From an uncultured Oscillibacter sp. (GTDB taxonomy: Bacteria > Bacillota > Clostridia > Oscillospirales > Oscillospiraceae), in contig CAJUOD010000007.1 in the NCBI GenBank assembly GCA_910587875.1, forward strand, positions 1 to 45,402: a DNA stretch of 45,402 bases, written 5' to 3'. The notes beneath the pieces were generated by a model. It had not been told where the DNA came from. It searched no databases and saw nothing but the letters and a program-made list of their open reading frames with translations. A program made the position numbers and the translations under genes. Of this stretch, positions 1 through 7,755 are shown piece after piece (within the stretch, counting starts at the first letter, position 1; every line of letters starts with the position of its first letter).

Positions 1-678
1 GCTGGTGAAACCCTCGTCCAGCAGCGTTTGGGAGATGCGGCGGATGCCCATCTGCTGGTTGGCGTATAGGTCAAAAATGCGCCGCACCACCTGGGCCTCC
101 GCCTCGTTGATGGTCAGCGCGCAGTCCTTTTTGTCGTACCCCCACAGCTTGTCGTTTCCCAGCACATGACCGTTTTTGATAGCCTGCCGGAAGCCAAACT
201 TCAGCCGTTCCGATAACTTCCGTACCTCGTCCTGGGCCACCCCGGCCATGACCACCAGGCGGAACTCGCTGTCGGAGTCCAGGGTGTTGATGTTGTCATT
301 CTGGAACAGGACTCCCACATCGTGCTCCAGCAGCTCCTGGGTGTATTGAATGCTGTCCAGGGTGGAACGGGAAAAGCGGGAGATCTCCTTCGTGATGATA
401 AAGTCGAATCGCCCTGCTTTGGCGTCAGTTATCATCCGTAAGAAGCTGTCCCGCTTTTTCGTGCTGGTGCCGGAAATGCCCTCGTCCACATAGCCGGGGA
501 TGTAGGTCCAATTCCGTTTTTCCTGGATAAATTGTGTGTAATACTGCACCTGGTTTTCCAGGCTGTTGAGCTGCTCGTCCTTGTCCGTGGAGACCCGCGC
601 GTAGAAGGTCACCCGTAGCGGCAAGTCAAAAATGGTTTTCCCGTTCCGCATTTCATTGCGTATCCTGAGCACGTTCAC
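1..678 (-). CDS. Large serine recombinase, 5' part (runs off the window)
   Basis: The first 226 codons of a site-specific recombinase are open to the left window edge. The N-terminal resolvase fold shows the nucleophile motif YARVSTDKDEQ (Ser at about residue 30), then DEGISGT and ITKEISRFSR, then the start of the recombinase domain (LWGYDK...QVVRRIFDLYA). This layout is typical of large serine integrases of conjugative or integrative elements and of prophage-like skin elements; the reaction is cut-and-rejoin between att sites through a 5' phosphoserine. The start is GTG at 678, preceded by AAAGGAGG at a good distance and lying inside the end of the upstream small ORF. Family certain; element type and att site not visible. 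Confidence 0.93.
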   Translation of the reverse strand, partial: MNVLRIRNEMRNGKTIFDLPLRVTFYARVSTDKDEQLNSLENQVQYYTQFIQEKRNWTYIPGYVDEGISGTSTKKRDSFLRMITDAKAGRFDFIITKEISRFSRSTLDSIQYTQELLEHDVGVLFQNDNINTLDSDSEFRLVVMAGVAQDEVRKLSERLKFGFRQAIKNGHVLGNDKLWGYDKKDCALTINEAEAQVVRRIFDLYANQQMGIRRISQTLLDEGFTS

Positions 679-847
679 GAATCTCCGCCTCCTTTGTCAA
701 GCACACAGGATACTGGAAAAGCTCCGGGAAGTCTATCACAGAATGTACGAAATCCATGGCCCTGGAATAGGTGAAATCAGATATGAGGCCAAGGGCCCGA
801 ATGTGGTCCAGCAAAACGCCAACCAGTTCTCGCTGTGCGCTTTCCAA
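653..847 (-). CDS. Small protein overlapping the recombinase start
   Basis: A 64-residue protein with a TTG start at 847 and a GAGGTGAT ribosome site. Its end overlaps the recombinase start by 26 bp, so the two are probably translationally coupled. The sequence contains the segment VIDFPELFQYPVC, which I recall from short proteins preceding recombinase genes in clostridial mobile elements. No catalytic motif is visible. Its function is unknown; a regulatory or directionality role is only a guess from position. Confidence 0.55.
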   Translation of the reverse strand: MESAQRELVGVLLDHIRALGLISDFTYSRAMDFVHSVIDFPELFQYPVCLTKEAEIRERAQDTQ

Positions 848-870
848 ATTGCATCACCTCGGTTCATAGG

Positions 871-923
871 TATGCTTGGAGGGCAAAAAAATGCCGGGCG
901 GATGTTCTCCGTCCGGCGTAATG
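871..923. repeat. 53-bp direct repeat, copy 1, containing a minus-strand terminator
   Basis: Matches 13240-13292 at 50 of 53 positions in the same orientation. On the minus strand the core is a GC-rich hairpin (stem GCCGGACGGA/TCCGCCCGGC, one A-C mismatch in this copy, loop of 5) followed by seven T, that is a rho-independent terminator about 150 bp below the dehydrogenase stop. A third, shorter copy lies at 23329-23365. Confidence 0.85.
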
Positions 924-931
924 CACCCTTT

Positions 932-980
932 GCAAAGCGGGGACTCGGAAATCCACTGGATTTCCGAGTCCCCGCTTTGC
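932..980. repeat. 49-bp perfect palindrome (24-bp arms, 1-base centre)
   Basis: The arms 932-955 and 957-980 are perfect reverse complements around C956. There is no T-run directly after it on either strand, so it is not a standard terminator. It sits between the dehydrogenase gene end and the terminator repeat, upstream of the recombinase gene. It could be a recombinase-related site, an IS remnant or an extra transcription barrier. Confidence 0.9.
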
Positions 981-1072
981 GCGCTTTCAGAAAAGGCGGA
1001 TGTGCCGCCGGATAAGCGGCGCTTTTCCGCTGCCCGTGAAACGCCCGTGATTTGATTTTGAGAAAAAGAAGA

Positions 1073-2176
1073 TTACGCCCCCGCTCTGGCGCGATAAGCG
1101 CGTCCATAGGCGTCCGCCGAGATCAGCGCCTGATAGACCATGTCGCCCGTCACCGCGAAGGGCATGTTATGGACAGTGCTTGTGGGCACGCAGGCCTGCC
1201 GGGCCGCTTTGCGGACCAGGTCCTGATCAATCTCGCCGTAGCCAAGGTCTTCAAAGCAGATGGGAAGGCCCACGGAGTGGCTGAATGACAGGACCTCGCT
1301 GATGTCCTCCGAGGCGTCTTCCAAAACCAGCTGCGCCAGGGTGCAGAATGCGACGTTAAAACCGTGGAGTTGGCGGTGCAGGGCGGGAATATGGGTAAAT
1401 CCCTTTTGAATTCCGTGGGCGGACGCCAGCCCGCCGCTTTCAAAGCCAATGGTGGACAGGTACGTATTGGTCTCCACAATGACCTCCACCGCCTCGTTGC
1501 AGATCCCGGCGTCCACGGCCATTTTTGCGTTCAAGCCGTCTCTTTTCAGGTTCTCCCAGCACAAGCGGGCGAGGCCGGTAGCGGCGCGGGTCGGCCTGGC
1601 GTTTACCTGGTTGTTTTTCCCGGAGGCGCGGCAGGCGCGGGCCTCAAACCAGGTTGCCATGGCGTCCCCCATGCCGGCGACCAGGAGCCTGGAGGGCGCT
1701 TTGGAGATAATGGCCGTGTCTGCCAGAACGATGTCGGGGCTGGAGTCCAGGAACAGATACCTGTCAAAGGTGCCGTTCTCGTGGTAGATCACGCTGCAGG
1801 AGCTGCACGGAGCGTCGGAGGAGGCGATGGTGGGAACGATGATCATCGGGAGTCCGGCATAGTAAGCGGCGCCTTTGGCCGTGTCCAGGGTTTTTCCGCC
1901 GCCTATGCCCACCACTGCGGTACATGCCTGGGCCTTTGCCAGGGAAGCCAGCTGATCAATTCGCGTCTGGCAGCATTCGCCCTCGAATTTTTCGTAAAGC
2001 AGCGTATAGTCCTTGCCGTAAAAGCAGCCGTCCAAAACGGGGTGGACAAAGGTGTCCACAAATGCGTCCACGATTATCAGCAGGCGCTTACCCATGCCCT
2101 GCAGATACTGGTCGAACGTCCCTAAGACGTTTTGCCCCTGGACATATTTCCCGGGACTTTTCAATACCTTGCTCAC
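1073..2176 (-). CDS. Glycerol dehydrogenase-like, metal-dependent alcohol dehydrogenase
   Basis: The 367-residue protein has the length and fold signature of the GldA branch of iron/zinc alcohol dehydrogenases: NAD-binding GIGGGKTLD at residues 90-98 and metal ligands Asp171 (GMGDA), His254 (SAHGI) and His271 (LHGFNVAF). It would oxidise an alcohol or reduce a carbonyl with NAD(H) in the cytoplasm. The start is GTG at 2176 with GGAGGAAAA upstream. It is last in the minus-strand run that begins with the sigma-54 regulated transporter, 29 bp after the MBL gene, so it is probably a catabolic enzyme for the imported compound. The true substrate may well not be glycerol. Confidence 0.85.
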   Translation of the reverse strand: MSKVLKSPGKYVQGQNVLGTFDQYLQGMGKRLLIIVDAFVDTFVHPVLDGCFYGKDYTLLYEKFEGECCQTRIDQLASLAKAQACTAVVGIGGGKTLDTAKGAAYYAGLPMIIVPTIASSDAPCSSCSVIYHENGTFDRYLFLDSSPDIVLADTAIISKAPSRLLVAGMGDAMATWFEARACRASGKNNQVNARPTRAATGLARLCWENLKRDGLNAKMAVDAGICNEAVEVIVETNTYLSTIGFESGGLASAHGIQKGFTHIPALHRQLHGFNVAFCTLAQLVLEDASEDISEVLSFSHSVGLPICFEDLGYGEIDQDLVRKAARQACVPTSTVHNMPFAVTGDMVYQALISADAYGRAYRARAGA

Positions 2177-2205
2177 AGGCCTTTTCCTCCTATATTTCGA
2201 TTTTG

Positions 2206-2946
2206 TCAGTCGCCGTAAATTCTTTGGTCCAGCACGCGGGTGTCGTGAGCCGGCAGCACCATGTCGGAAACGCGCCGCGCCTTCTGGATGCTTGCGAAGC
2301 AGTCCTCCAGATTGATATGGATTCCCGGGGCAAGGGATTTCTCATAGTTTTCAAACATGGGGAAGGCGTCGCTGCCAAGCAGAATGCGGCCCTTTCTCGT
2401 ATTGACGCAGACGCCCTGAAGCCCCTTGGTATGCCCGGGGAGGGTATAGATTTCCAGTCCCTCCTGAAGCCGGCAGTCCCCGTCCAGGATTTCAAAACGG
2501 CTTACGTGCTTGGCCCACGCGGGAACGACTTCCCTCATATTTGTCTCATAAGTAATCTGGTGCATGCGGAGCGGCGCGATGGCGTACTGCATCTCCTTCC
2601 TCTGGGAGTATATCACCGCGTTGGGAAACAGCTCCAGATTATAGCAGTGGTCCCAGTGAAGGTGCGTGATGACCACTTTTTTGACCTCTTCCGGGTTCAC
2701 GTCGTTTTTTTCCAGGGCTTCCGCAATGGAGGCGTACTCCGAATCCATCCGGATATGGTGCTTCAAGGCGTGTTCCGAGGACAGAGGCGGGCCCGAGTCG
2801 ACGATTACGGTGCCCTCCGGGCCGCGCACTGCCCAAATGATCAGAGGCGCGTCGATTTTTACGCCATGATTGCAGTCGAATGTAAATCTGGACTGTTCAA
2901 ACTGATGATACATGCCGGCGCAGATTGGCTGAATGGTGTAATACAT
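2206..2946 (-). CDS. MBL-fold hydrolase of the lactonase-like group
   Basis: A 246-residue metallo-beta-lactamase-fold protein with the metal motif HLHWDH (His95, His97, Asp99, His100), a later LPGHTKG and SDAFPM, and C-terminal LPAHD. Size and motif order resemble the AttM/AiiA-type N-acyl homoserine lactonase family, which also includes gamma-lactone hydrolases. Sitting between LivF (117-bp gap) and a GldA-like dehydrogenase suggests hydrolysis of a lactone or ester intermediate of the imported substrate. There is no signal peptide, so it is cytoplasmic. Quorum quenching is possible but not supported by context. Confidence 0.82.
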   Translation of the reverse strand: MYYTIQPICAGMYHQFEQSRFTFDCNHGVKIDAPLIIWAVRGPEGTVIVDSGPPLSSEHALKHHIRMDSEYASIAEALEKNDVNPEEVKKVVITHLHWDHCYNLELFPNAVIYSQRKEMQYAIAPLRMHQITYETNMREVVPAWAKHVSRFEILDGDCRLQEGLEIYTLPGHTKGLQGVCVNTRKGRILLGSDAFPMFENYEKSLAPGIHINLEDCFASIQKARRVSDMVLPAHDTRVLDQRIYGD

Positions 2947-3062
2947 AATGATTCCTGCTTTCTGTCGGTTTGTTCGGAGCCGGGCCCGAAAGCTGCGGCT
3001 CGTTGTTTTGCGGGGATTGGGATAAGCCTCCGGAGACGGTGCCTGGAGTGATTTCGGAGGGA

Positions 3063-3782
3063 TCAGGTCATTCCGAGATAGACCTCCTTCACCTTTTGGT
3101 CGTTCAGCAGGGATTGTGCGCTTCCCTCCATGACAATTTTTCCCACGTCCATCACATAGCCCCGATCCGAAATGGCCAGGGCCCGGTCCACATTCTGCTC
3201 CACGATCAAAACCGTGAGCCCCGCCTCTTTTGCGATACGGGAGATGGTGTCAAACAGCTCGTCGATGACTACGGGGGCAAGGCCCAGAGAGGGCTCGTCC
3301 AGCATGAGCATGCGCGGGTTCGTGACGAGGGCTTTCGCCAGGGAGAGCATCTGCCGCTCGCCGCCGGAGAGGGTCCCCGCCTTTTGCTCCCTGCGCTCGT
3401 AGAGCCGGGGAAACAGGTCGTACACCAGGCTGAAGCGCTGCCCAGTCTCTTCCTTGCCAAACCTCTTTCGGAAGGGATACAGGCTTACCAGCAGGTTTTC
3501 ATAGACGGTCAGCGGCGTGAAAAGGGATTCCATTCCGGCGGCCAGAATCAAACCGCCGGTTACGATCTCATGGGGCGGAAGGCGGCTGATGTCGTTTCCC
3601 TCAAAAAGAACCTGCCCGCCAAACTTTGTCACGATGCCGGAAATGGAGTTCAGCAGCGTCGTCTTTCCGGCGCCGTTGGCGCCCACGACGGATACAACCT
3701 CGCCCTTTCCGACATGAATAGACAGCTTCTGACAGACGACGGTCTTTCCATATCCGGCAGATAAGCCGATGATATCAAGCAT
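3063..3782 (-). CDS. livF: Branched-chain amino acid-type ABC transporter ATPase LivF
   Basis: This 239-residue ABC ATPase has Walker A GANGAGKT (residues 34-41), signature LSGGERQ and Walker B MLMLDEPSLGLAP followed by the LivF-typical switch region VEQNVDRAL. It overlaps the LivG gene by 8 bp, the usual LivG-LivF coupling. It powers import by the LivHM permease at the inner face of the membrane. The family is named for branched-chain amino acids, but members also carry amides, urea and aromatic acids. The neighbours here (MBL hydrolase, alcohol dehydrogenase, AtuA pair) suggest a non-standard substrate. Confidence 0.95.
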   Translation of the reverse strand: MLDIIGLSAGYGKTVVCQKLSIHVGKGEVVSVVGANGAGKTTLLNSISGIVTKFGGQVLFEGNDISRLPPHEIVTGGLILAAGMESLFTPLTVYENLLVSLYPFRKRFGKEETGQRFSLVYDLFPRLYERREQKAGTLSGGERQMLSLAKALVTNPRMLMLDEPSLGLAPVVIDELFDTISRIAKEAGLTVLIVEQNVDRALAISDRGYVMDVGKIVMEGSAQSLLNDQKVKEVYLGMT

Positions 3783-4548
3783 TTTTTTGGAACTCCTTTC
3801 CGAGGTAAGCCTTGGCCACCTCTGGATCGTTCATGATTTGCTCAGGGGTCCCCTCTGCGAGAAACTGGCCGAAGTTCAGAACATAGATATAGTCCGCCAG
3901 ACTCATCATGAACTTCATGTTGTGTTCAATCATCAGCACGGTGATTCCCTTCTGGTTGAACTGCTTTACCAGCCTGCCCAGCGTTTCCGTTTCGGCCGTG
4001 TTGAGGCCGGCGGCCGGCTCGTCCAGCATCAGCAGCTTCGGCCCGGTGGAGAGCGCACGGGCAATTTCCAGCATTTTCTGCTGCCCGGTGGAGAGTACGC
4101 CGGCCTGCAGCTGCGCCAGTTCAGCCATCCCCAGGGATTCCAATATCTCCATGCCCTGCCGGCGGACCATCGCCTCCTCCTGCTTTACTTTTGGGGTTCG
4201 GAAAATGGCGCTGACGGTCCCGGTTTTTGTCCTGGAGTAAAAACCGGCCATTACATTTTCCAAAACTGTGAGATTGTTAAACAGGTGGGGAATCTGAAAC
4301 GTGCGGGTAATGTTCCTGTAGACCCGCTGCGTTGCGGAGAGTCCCGTAATATCGGTTCCCTCATAAAGCACGGAGCCGTTCGTCAGGGGAAGGAAGCCCG
4401 TCACCAGGTTGAACGTCGTCGTCTTCCCGGCGCCGTTCGGGCCGATGAGGCCGGTGATTTTCCCCTCTTCAGCCCGGAAGCTGACGTCGTTGACAGCGGT
4501 AAGGCCGCCAAATGTTTTGACGAGATTTTTTGCCTCTAATAGCGCCAT
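3775..4548 (-). CDS. livG: Branched-chain amino acid-type ABC transporter ATPase LivG
   Basis: A 257-residue ABC ATPase with Walker A GPNGAGKTT near residue 37, signature LSTGQQKMLEIARAL, Walker B LLMLDEPAAGLN and the LivG-type IEHNMKFMM. It pairs with LivF as the heterodimeric motor of the permease. It starts 1 bp after the LivM stop and overlaps LivF, so the four transporter genes form a tight unit. The sequence is intact, with all ATPase motifs present. Confidence 0.95.
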   Translation of the reverse strand: MALLEAKNLVKTFGGLTAVNDVSFRAEEGKITGLIGPNGAGKTTTFNLVTGFLPLTNGSVLYEGTDITGLSATQRVYRNITRTFQIPHLFNNLTVLENVMAGFYSRTKTGTVSAIFRTPKVKQEEAMVRRQGMEILESLGMAELAQLQAGVLSTGQQKMLEIARALSTGPKLLMLDEPAAGLNTAETETLGRLVKQFNQKGITVLMIEHNMKFMMSLADYIYVLNFGQFLAEGTPEQIMNDPEVAKAYLGKEFQKNA

Positions 4549-4549
4549 A

Positions 4550-5518
4550 TCACGTTCCTCCTGCCGTTTTTTTCAGCAGCCTCCCCAGGGATTCCGCCAT
4601 GCCGATCAGGCCCTTCGGACAGAAGAGCTGCATCAGAATCACCAGGAGCCCATAGACGAGGATATTGTAATCCGCAAAGCCATATAAAAATTCCGGCAGG
4701 GTCGTGATTACGATCGCCCCCAAAAGAACCCCGATGTTGCTTCCGATTCCGCCGACAACTACAATGATTAAAATGGTCTGAGACTGCGCCAGATTGAATA
4801 CCTCCGGCGTAATGATCCCGTTCAGGTGCGCGTACATAATGCCGCCGACAGCGGAAAAGGCCGCTCCCAGAATGAACATAATCACCTTGTATTTGGAGTG
4901 TACGATGCCGACGGAGGTAGCCGCGTCCTCGTTTTCGCGGACGGCGCGGATTGCCCGGCCCACGCGGGAGTATTCAATATTGTTTGAGATTATAAACGCC
5001 AGCGCCGCGAACAGGACCACCAGCGCAAAGAGGTTGCTGCTGAGGAAGCTTCCCAGCAAGGTCTTGCTTCTGACATACACTCCGGCGTGCCCGTTTGTCA
5101 CCTCAATCCAGTTCGTGGAGAGGCTTTCGATAATCATGCCGAAGGCTATGGTGGCCATGGCGAGGTAATGCCCGTGGAGCTTCAAAATCCGCTGGCCCAG
5201 CAAGAACGCGATTCCCCCGGTCAGGATGACCGCGACGGGCCACGCGGCGAAAAACGGGACCGCCAATTTCGTCTCCAGAATGGAAGCCGTGTAGGCGCCC
5301 AGCGCGTAAAAACCGGCTTGTCCGATGGAAATCTGTCCCGTGTGGCCAAAGAGAAGGTTCAGCCCGGCCGCCAGAATATAGTTGATTCCAATCATGGAGA
5401 GGACCTGGCGAATGTAGATGTCCGTGGAAATCGCGCCGTAGATAATCAGAATGGCTGCCGCCGCAGCGCAGATCCAGTTCGGCAGAATCAGGCGAGAGGG
5501 ATTCCATTTCTTCAGCAT
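4550..5518 (-). CDS. livM: Branched-chain amino acid-type ABC transporter permease LivM
   Basis: A 322-residue, strongly hydrophobic protein with about ten membrane segments and the LivM hallmarks GYNYILAAGLNLLFGHTGQ-like (here INYILAAGLNLLFGHTGQ) and a C-terminal EAA-like loop around GRAIRAVRENEDAA. It forms the permease with LivH, whose stop precedes its start by 1 bp. Position and length are standard for the family. Confidence 0.95.
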   Translation of the reverse strand: MLKKWNPSRLILPNWICAAAAAILIIYGAISTDIYIRQVLSMIGINYILAAGLNLLFGHTGQISIGQAGFYALGAYTASILETKLAVPFFAAWPVAVILTGGIAFLLGQRILKLHGHYLAMATIAFGMIIESLSTNWIEVTNGHAGVYVRSKTLLGSFLSSNLFALVVLFAALAFIISNNIEYSRVGRAIRAVRENEDAATSVGIVHSKYKVIMFILGAAFSAVGGIMYAHLNGIITPEVFNLAQSQTILIIVVVGGIGSNIGVLLGAIVITTLPEFLYGFADYNILVYGLLVILMQLFCPKGLIGMAESLGRLLKKTAGGT

Positions 5519-5519
5519 G

Positions 5520-6404
5520 TCAACGGTCTCCTTTCTCTGGCCAGAGCCCCGAGGGCTTGATGATCAGCATCAGAAGCAGGACCAGATACGCAATGACGGA
5601 GGAATAGGTGGAGGAGATATAGTACGAGGCGAAGGTCTCGATCAGCCCGATCATAAGCCCGCCCACAAAGCCGGCAAAGGGATTTCCCATTCCCCCCAGA
5701 ATTGTGGCGGCAAAGCCCTTCACGCCCAAGCTGGCTCCCATGGAAGACGTGGCCCCCATGATTGGGGCGATCAGCAGTCCGCCCAGGGCGGAAATCGAAC
5801 AGCTCAGGCAGAATGTAATGCTGATGAGCATCGAGGTCCGAAGGCCGCTTAGCCGGGCGGCATCGGCGTTGAAGCCAATCGCCTGAATGCAGAGGCCAAG
5901 CTGGGTCTTGTTGAGAAAGATCCAGAATATGATAATCAGCGCCACGGTTACCGCAATCAGAATCAGGTTTTCCGGGTACATGTTGATGCCCAGAGCCTTG
6001 AGGTAAATGGAGGAACCGTCGCCGATCAAAGCGGGAACGCTGTATTGCTGCTTTCCGATGAGCAGGGCAAACAGCTGGTCAATGACGATGCCGTATCCCA
6101 GAATGGTGATTACCAGGTGATAGTCCTTTGCGTTTTTCCGGCGCAGGAAATCATAAATTGTAAACTTCATCACAAGACCGATGACGCACAAAATCGCCAT
6201 GTCCAAAACAACCGCCGCCAGGGCGGGCAATTTCATCCGGTAGAGGAAGAGATGCCCCAGCATCGCTCCCGCCATGACAAGGCTGCCCTGGGAAAAGTTC
6301 ACGATTTTAGTCGAGTTGTAAATCATCGTAAACGCCAGGGAGATAATGCCGTAAATGCACCCCGCCGAAATACCGGAGATAAAAAGCTGTATGATGATCT
6401 GCAT
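5520..6404 (-). CDS. livH: Branched-chain amino acid-type ABC transporter permease LivH
   Basis: A 294-residue membrane protein with the LivH pattern: N-terminal GISAGCIYGIISLAFTMIY, then KIVNFSQGSL and the cytoplasmic loop ...GFNADAARLSGL. An AGGAGGGC ribosome site precedes the ATG. It follows the binding-protein gene after 65 bp that hold a hairpin (6431-6458), a common way of making less permease than binding protein. Confidence 0.95.
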   Translation of the reverse strand: MQIIIQLFISGISAGCIYGIISLAFTMIYNSTKIVNFSQGSLVMAGAMLGHLFLYRMKLPALAAVVLDMAILCVIGLVMKFTIYDFLRRKNAKDYHLVITILGYGIVIDQLFALLIGKQQYSVPALIGDGSSIYLKALGINMYPENLILIAVTVALIIIFWIFLNKTQLGLCIQAIGFNADAARLSGLRTSMLISITFCLSCSISALGGLLIAPIMGATSSMGASLGVKGFAATILGGMGNPFAGFVGGLMIGLIETFASYYISSTYSSVIAYLVLLLMLIIKPSGLWPEKGDR

Positions 6405-6430
6405 GCTGCCCTCCTATGTGAGTTTCCGGG

Positions 6431-6458
6431 AAGAGGGAGCCGATGAAGGCTCCCCCTT
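6431..6458 (-). terminator. Attenuator-like hairpin between the binding-protein and permease genes
   Basis: The arms 6435-6441 and 6448-6454 are perfect inverted copies (GGGAGCC/GGCTCCC), extended by partly paired flanks. No strong T-run follows, so it probably stabilises the upstream mRNA end or gives partial termination rather than ending the operon. Confidence 0.5.
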
Positions 6459-6469
6459 CCCATGCCTCG

Positions 6470-7681
6470 TCAAGCGTTCGGTTCAAAGGTGTTGGCGTCG
6501 AATACGACCAGGTTCCCGTCGTCCACCGTCAGATAGGTCATTCTTCTGGTGTCGACTCCCTCATGCTTCGAGGGACTGAAGGAGATTGTCGCTCCGGTTT
6601 GCCCCAGGACGGACTCATAGGACAGTGCCTCCAGCGCCGAAATCAGGGCCTCCCCGCCTTCTCCGCCGGAGGCCTCCAGTGCCTGGAACAGGGTCATTGC
6701 CGCCGTGTAACCCATGGCGGGGAACATATAGTTGCCGATTTCCTTGTATTCGGCGTCATAGAGCTTCTTGAATTCCTGCATCTTTTCCGTCTCGATGTTG
6801 ATGTCCGTGGGGATCAGCACGCCCTCTGCGGCATCTCCCGCCAGGCTCAGGAAGGTATCCATGTTGAGGCCGCGGGCGCCTGCCACATCCACTTCCCAGT
6901 TCAGGCGCTTGATCGTTTTGCAGGTCAGGGCGGCGTCGGCCCCCAGGTTATAGGAGTAAATAAAGTCGCAGCCAGCCTGCTGCATGGAGAGAACCTGGGA
7001 CGTCAAATCAGCGGCGCCCGGCTCGTGGGTCACAATGATCTCAATGCCGATATTGTACGTTTCAAATACCTTTTTGATGGTCTCTACCGCAAGCTGCCCG
7101 TAGGCGGAGGTATCGGCTATGACGCCGACGTGCTGATAGCCCTTGTCAAGAATCCGGTTTGCCATGATTTCAATCATATAGCTCTCATTGGCGCCTGTTC
7201 GGAAGGTCGTGGCAAAGGTGTCCACTTCCGGGGCGCCCACAATGTCGTCCGCCGTGCCGACGGATACGACGCACGGAATTCCTGCATCGGCGAAGACCTG
7301 CTTGTTGGCGTTGCAGCACCCGGAGGCGGATCCGGTGATGGCGGCCAGGACCTTGTCCTGCTGCACCAGCTTCGTGGACTGGGTCACGGAGGTGGCAGGG
7401 TCGGCCTCATCGTCATAGCAGACCAATTCGACCTGCTTGCCGGCGACGCCGCCTTTGGCGTTGATCTCCTTTACCGCCAGCAGGACGCCCTCCTGATTGG
7501 GGACGCCCATAGAAGCGGATCCCCCGGAAAGGCAGTCCACAAAACCGATTTTAATGACGCCTCCGTCGGCGGACGCGCCGCCGCCGGTTTGGCCTTCATC
7601 GGTTCCGGCCTGTTTTCCTCCGCAGCCTGCGGCCGTGCATATCAGCGCCAGGGCAAGAAGCAGCGTGCATACCTTTTTCAT
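6470..7681 (-). CDS. ABC transporter substrate-binding lipoprotein, LivK/Peripla_BP_6 type
   Basis: The ATG at 7681 is chosen because GGAGG lies 8 bases upstream and the product then begins with a lipoprotein signal MKKVCTLLLALAL...TAAGC, lipid-modified at Cys20; upstream in-frame codons add no signal. The 403-residue protein has the type-1 periplasmic binding fold of the Leu/Ile/Val-binding family (IKIGFVDCLSGGSASMG, then EINAKGGVAGKQVEL). Anchored outside the membrane it would deliver ligand to LivHM. It is the first gene after the sigma-54 promoter at 7738-7752. The ligand cannot be told from sequence. Confidence 0.93.
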   Translation of the reverse strand: MKKVCTLLLALALICTAAGCGGKQAGTDEGQTGGGASADGGVIKIGFVDCLSGGSASMGVPNQEGVLLAVKEINAKGGVAGKQVELVCYDDEADPATSVTQSTKLVQQDKVLAAITGSASGCCNANKQVFADAGIPCVVSVGTADDIVGAPEVDTFATTFRTGANESYMIEIMANRILDKGYQHVGVIADTSAYGQLAVETIKKVFETYNIGIEIIVTHEPGAADLTSQVLSMQQAGCDFIYSYNLGADAALTCKTIKRLNWEVDVAGARGLNMDTFLSLAGDAAEGVLIPTDINIETEKMQEFKKLYDAEYKEIGNYMFPAMGYTAAMTLFQALEASGGEGGEALISALEALSYESVLGQTGATISFSPSKHEGVDTRRMTYLTVDDGNLVVFDANTFEPNA

Positions 7682-7737
7682 GTTAAAATCCTCCAATTCT
7701 TTTTTTGTTTCGGGCGGATGCCTTGACGGGTTATAGA

Positions 7738-7752
7738 GCAATATTTGTGCCA
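7738..7752 (-). promoter_or_regulatory. Sigma-54 (-24/-12) promoter of the transporter operon
   Basis: The minus strand reads TGGCAC-AAATA-TTGC, matching the RpoN consensus TGGCACG-N4-TTGC with the invariant GG and GC at the correct spacing. It lies in the 74-bp gap between the sigma-54 activator gene and the binding-protein ATG, about 45 bases before the expected ribosome site. The adjacent activator carries GAFTGA, the sigma-54 contact motif, so the two observations support each other. Confidence 0.92.
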
Positions 7753-7755
7753 AAT

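Noticed and set aside
1..678. Assigning the recombinase specifically as the skin recombinase
   Set aside because: Only the 5' part is visible and no att sequence shared with the sigK break was found; kept as a hypothesis in the findings only.
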